A stretch of 8,952 bases of DNA. It comes from Betaproteobacteria bacterium UBA931 (GTDB lineage: Bacteria; Pseudomonadota; Gammaproteobacteria; Burkholderiales; Casimicrobiaceae). Made by a program: the position numbers and the translations under genes. Under the pieces are notes generated by a model. The model saw nothing but the letters and a program-made list of their open reading frames with translations. It was not told the origin of the DNA and made no database searches. The stretch lies in contig DBDN01000006.1 in the NCBI GenBank assembly GCA_002293615.1, forward strand, positions 35,985 to 44,936. Reading direction: 5' to 3'. Below are positions 6,825 through 8,952 of the stretch, in pieces (position 1 is the stretch's first letter; the number at the start of each line of letters is the position of its first letter).

Positions 6825-7080
6825 AAAAGTTTTTTACGTGCCTTAAAATAAAAACAAAGTATTTATTCTTTATTTTTATTTATATGGGATAACACAGGTT
6901 AAAATGTTATATTAATGAAGATTTTTGGTCAATAATACTTTAAAAATGGACGTACTAAGATGGAGTTGTCGAAAATATAAATTATTTTCTTGCCTTGGGT
7001 GCTATTGCTCTTTTAGGCTGTTCAGCAAAGCAATTTGTTTCAAAAATGTGGATAAATGGTATAAAAATTTCTCGCCTTTC
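6805..7080. other. AT-rich gap between lipoprotein gene and groESL promoter
   Basis: The left part of this stretch, to about 6945, is very AT-rich with runs of A and T and no gene I can support; a weak ATAAC/GTTAT inverted repeat (6889-6910, 12-base spacer) is not convincing. The right part contains the broken lipoprotein-like reading frame described separately. Confidence 0.5.
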
Positions 7081-7114
7081 CCTTGATTTCTGGTTTCTTC
7101 ACCCTTATTATTAG
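6946..7114 (+). pseudogene. Possible frameshifted remnant of a small lipoprotein gene
   Basis: One frame encodes LALGAIALLGCSAKQ (6989-7033), a near-ideal lipoprotein signal core with lipobox LLGC, but it has no start codon after the upstream stop at 6956-6958. A neighbouring frame opens at ATG 6946 and reads to a basic segment RKYKLF that ends at 6987. Skipping one T in the TTTT run at 6985-6988 would join the two into a continuous n-region, hydrophobic core and lipobox. After the cysteine only about 30 codons follow before a TAG at 7112-7114, inside the CIRCE element, so the rest of any mature protein is missing. No convincing ribosome binding site is present. I infer a decayed gene start; a chance lipobox in AT-rich DNA is the main alternative. 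Confidence 0.4.
7083..7111 (+). promoter_or_regulatory. groESL promoter (sigma-70 type, possible sigma-32 overlap)
   Basis: TTGATT (7083-7088) and TATTAT (7106-7111) are spaced by exactly 17 bases, a good vegetative promoter. The same stretch contains CCCTTGAT (7080-7087), resembling the -35 element of heat-shock sigma-32 promoters, with a poorer -10 match near CCCTTATT (7102-7109). The -10 box abuts the CIRCE operator, so HrcA binding there would block initiation. Confidence 0.65.
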
Positions 7115-7137
7115 CACTCTGAAAGATTGAGTGCTAA
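7111..7137. promoter_or_regulatory. CIRCE operator (HrcA binding site)
   Basis: The two nine-base arms TTAGCACTC (7111-7119) and GAGTGCTAA (7129-7137) are exact matches to the CIRCE consensus and have the canonical nine-base spacer. CIRCE is the binding site of the heat-shock repressor HrcA and also forms a hairpin in the mRNA leader. It lies 72 bases upstream of the groES start. Its presence predicts an hrcA gene elsewhere in the genome. Confidence 0.97.
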
Positions 7138-7209
7138 CAGCGCGGACAGTTCCGCCTGTTTCTGCGCTTTTTTATTTAATACGAAATTTAAATAGGAGTG
7201 AGTACTAAC

Positions 7210-7497
7210 ATGAAACTTCGTCCCTTAAACGATAGGATTGTTGTTAAACGTCTTGAAGAAGAACGCAAAACTGCCGGCGGAATCGTCATTCCCGATACCG
7301 CAGCCGAAAAACCCTCGATGGGCGAAGTGATCGCCGTTGGTCCGGGTAAAGTTGATGACAGCGGGAAAGTCGTGGCAATGAGTGTTAAGGTTGGCGACAA
7401 GGTTCTCTTTGGCAAATATTCCGGCCAGGAATTCAAGATGAGTGGCCAGGATTATCTGCATATGCGCGAAGACGATGTTATCGGCATCATTGGTTGA
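7210..7497 (+). CDS. groES: Co-chaperonin GroES
   Basis: A 95-residue cytosolic co-chaperonin (Hsp10) that caps the GroEL ring as a heptamer and encloses folding substrates. It starts with the standard MKLRPLNDRIVVKR. The mobile loop that contacts GroEL is at about residues 17-33, with the hydrophobic GGIVI (23-27). Downstream are the usual GEVIAVGPG (38-46), VGDKVLFGKYSG (61-72) and the terminal DDVIGIIG. The ATG at 7210 gives the normal family length. An in-frame GTG at 7198 would add four residues but overlaps the AGGAG ribosome binding site (7194-7198). It is the first gene of the CIRCE-controlled groESL operon. Confidence 0.98.
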   Translation: MKLRPLNDRIVVKRLEEERKTAGGIVIPDTAAEKPSMGEVIAVGPGKVDDSGKVVAMSVKVGDKVLFGKYSGQEFKMSGQDYLHMREDDVIGIIG

Positions 7498-7546
7498 TTG
7501 GTTTGCGCAGATAGATAGATTAAAGATTTTATAAACAGATTTCCAT

Positions 7547-7569
7547 TTCCGGCGCATCATGCGCCCGAA
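7547..7569 (+). other. Hairpin in the groES-groEL intergenic mRNA
   Basis: GGCGCA (7551-7556) and TGCGCC (7560-7565) pair perfectly around a TCA loop. Beyond a C-C mismatch the stem continues for three more pairs (TTC 7547-7549 with GAA 7567-7569). It lies 18 bases upstream of the groEL start, just ahead of the ribosome binding site. There is no T tract, so it is not a classical terminator. It may be a processing, stability or attenuation element. Confidence 0.6.
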
Positions 7570-7574
7570 TGATT

Positions 7575-7580
7575 AAGGAG
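7575..7580 (+). promoter_or_regulatory. Ribosome binding site of groEL
   Basis: AAGGAG lies seven bases before the ATG at 7588, with optimal sequence and spacing. It gives groEL its own initiation site, consistent with its 90-base separation from groES. Confidence 0.9.
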
Positions 7581-7587
7581 AATACTT

Positions 7588-8952
7588 ATGGCTGCAAAAG
7601 ATGTCCGCTTCGGCGAACAGGTGAGAAACAAAATGGTAAGCGGCGTGAACGTTTTGGCAAATGCCGTTAAAGTGACGCTTGGTCCAAAAGGTCGTAACGT
7701 AGTATTGGAGCGCAGTTTCGGCGCACCGACCATTACGAAAGATGGCGTTTCGGTTGCCAAAGAAATCGAGCTCAAAGATAAATTCGAAAATATGGGCGCG
7801 CAGATGGTCAAAGAAGTTGCCAGCAAAACTTCGGACGTGGCCGGTGATGGCACGACGACAGCGACAGTTTTGGCCCAGTCTATTGTGACCGAGGGTATGA
7901 AATATGTTGCCGCAGGGATGAACCCGATGGATTTAAAGCGCGGCATCGATAAAGCGGTTATAGAGGTTGTTGGCGAACTGAAGAAAATCAGCAAGCCGTG
8001 TTCGACGTCGAAAGAAATTGCACAGGTTGGTTCCATTTCGGCAAATGCGGATGAATCAATCGGCAAGATCATTGCCGACGCGATGGATAAAGTCGGTAAA
8101 GAAGGCGTGATCACCGTTGAAGACGGCAAAGGCCTGGAAAATGAGCTGGATGTGGTGGAAGGCATGCAGTTTGATCGCGGTTATATTTCGCCGTACTTCA
8201 TTAATAACGCCGACAAGCAAAGCGTTGTGCTCGAAGATCCGTATGTTTTGTTGCACGACAAGAAAATTTCCAATATTCGCGATCTGTTGCCGGTGCTCGA
8301 AGGCGTTGCCAAAGCGGGTAAGCCGCTGCTGATCATTGCCGAGGATGTTGACGGCGAAGCGCTGGCGACATTGGTTGTGAACAATATCCGCGGTATTCTG
8401 AAGGCGTGCGCGGTGAAAGCGCCTGGTTTCGGTGATCGCCGCAAAGCGATGCTCGAAGATATCGCGATTCTGACAGGCGGCACTGTGATCGCGGAAGAAC
8501 TGGGGCTTAAGCTGGAAAATGCTTCATTAAATGATCTGGGTCGTGCCAAACGGATTGAGATCGGTAAAGAAGACACGACGATTATCGATGGCGCCGGCGA
8601 TAAAAAGTCGATTGAAGATCGCGTAAAAACGATTCGTACGCAAGTTGAAGAAGCGACGAGCGATTATGATCGTGAAAAGCTGCAAGAGCGTGTTGCCAAA
8701 CTTGCCGGTGGTGTTGCCGTCATCAAAGTCGGCGCTGCGACCGAAGTGGAAATGAAGGAGAAAAAAGCACGCGTTGAAGACGCTTTGCATGCAACTCGTG
8801 CCGCGGTGGAAGAAGGCATTGTTGCCGGCGGCGGCGTTGCTTACTTGCGCGCCCGTGCTGCACTGAAGAATCTGAAAGTCACCAATTCCGAACAGGAAGC
8901 GGGTGTGAAAATTGTGTTGCGTGCAATTGAAGAGCCGTTGCGTCAGATTGTC
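7588..8952 (+). CDS. groEL: Chaperonin GroEL (3' end beyond window)
   Basis: The first 455 codons of the 60-kDa chaperonin (usually about 545 residues); the frame is open to the window edge. GroEL forms a double heptameric ring that folds proteins with ATP and GroES. The equatorial ATP site is intact: TLGPKGRNV (30-38), Asp52 in TKDGVSVA, and DVAGDGTTTATVLA (83-96) with Asp87. The catalytic Asp398 is in RVEDALHATRAAVEEG. The family signature AAVEEGIVAGGG is at 405-416. The apical domain, about 191-375, includes the binding-surface segment YISPYFINN (199-207). Numbering matches E. coli GroEL through this region without gaps. The usual Gly-Met-rich tail is outside the window. The sequence from memory looks closest to betaproteobacterial GroEL, for example LRARAAL and VLRAIEEPLRQIV near the end. 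It is co-transcribed with groES. Confidence 0.99.
   Translation, partial: MAAKDVRFGEQVRNKMVSGVNVLANAVKVTLGPKGRNVVLERSFGAPTITKDGVSVAKEIELKDKFENMGAQMVKEVASKTSDVAGDGTTTATVLAQSIVTEGMKYVAAGMNPMDLKRGIDKAVIEVVGELKKISKPCSTSKEIAQVGSISANADESIGKIIADAMDKVGKEGVITVEDGKGLENELDVVEGMQFDRGYISPYFINNADKQSVVLEDPYVLLHDKKISNIRDLLPVLEGVAKAGKPLLIIAEDVDGEALATLVVNNIRGILKACAVKAPGFGDRRKAMLEDIAILTGGTVIAEELGLKLENASLNDLGRAKRIEIGKEDTTIIDGAGDKKSIEDRVKTIRTQVEEATSDYDREKLQERVAKLAGGVAVIKVGAATEVEMKEKKARVEDALHATRAAVEEGIVAGGGVAYLRARAALKNLKVTNSEQEAGVKIVLRAIEEPLRQIV

Noticed and set aside
6946..7086. Complete small frame starting MDVLRW, cysteine-rich, 46 codons
   Set aside because: As a standalone gene it lacks a ribosome binding site. 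The cysteine-rich part reads the lipobox sequence in a shifted frame, so the remnant explanation is preferred.
7509..7520. Three tandem AGAT units in the groES-groEL spacer
   Set aside because: Three copies are too few to suggest slippage-based phase variation, and they are outside any coding frame or promoter.
7557..8165. Long open frame (202 codons) on the minus strand opposite groEL
   Set aside because: The plus strand is unmistakably groEL. Long antisense frames are a common side effect of its codon usage, and this translation resembles no protein and has no ribosome binding site.

Overview
The window looks like ordinary chromosomal DNA of a Gram-negative bacterium of the Pseudomonadota. 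The gene content (maf-rng, a HIT gene leading a tatABC operon, a periplasmic di-heme peroxidase, lipoproteins, CIRCE-controlled groESL) and the GroEL sequence fit a betaproteobacterium, or an early-branching gammaproteobacterium, of moderate GC content. This placement is an inference from gene order and recalled family resemblance; no search was run.

Layout. Bases 9-2451 (+) carry maf, rng and dgkA: a nucleotide pyrophosphatase, ribonuclease G and diacylglycerol kinase. They are tightly packed, and rng and dgkA overlap by one base. The opposite strand then carries a block read leftward from about 4550 to 2481: a HIT-family nucleotide hydrolase followed by tatA, tatB and tatC, the complete twin-arginine translocase. 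tatB and tatC overlap in an ATGA. dgkA and tatC converge with only 29 bases between their stops. A divergent intergenic region (about 4551-4846) separates the HIT gene from a cytochrome c peroxidase gene (4847-5887, +), which ends in a clear intrinsic terminator. A leftward lipoprotein gene of unknown function follows (6777-6103). After a 432-base AT-rich gap come groES and the first 455 codons of groEL (+), cut by the window edge. They sit behind a perfect CIRCE operator overlapping a good sigma-70-type promoter.

How the genes work together. tatABC forms one membrane machine that exports folded proteins. The peroxidase is exported unfolded by its own Sec-type signal and detoxifies peroxide in the periplasm. 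groES and groEL form the cytosolic chaperonin, repressed by HrcA through CIRCE. maf, rng and dgkA are housekeeping genes that share a strand and probably a transcript rather than a pathway.

I found no mobile element, CRISPR array, tRNA, rRNA, defence system or clearly new system. The points most worth a second look are a decayed or frameshifted lipoprotein start just upstream of the groES promoter, a strong hairpin between groES and groEL, the uncharacterised lipoprotein at 6103-6777, and inverted repeats upstream of the peroxidase gene.
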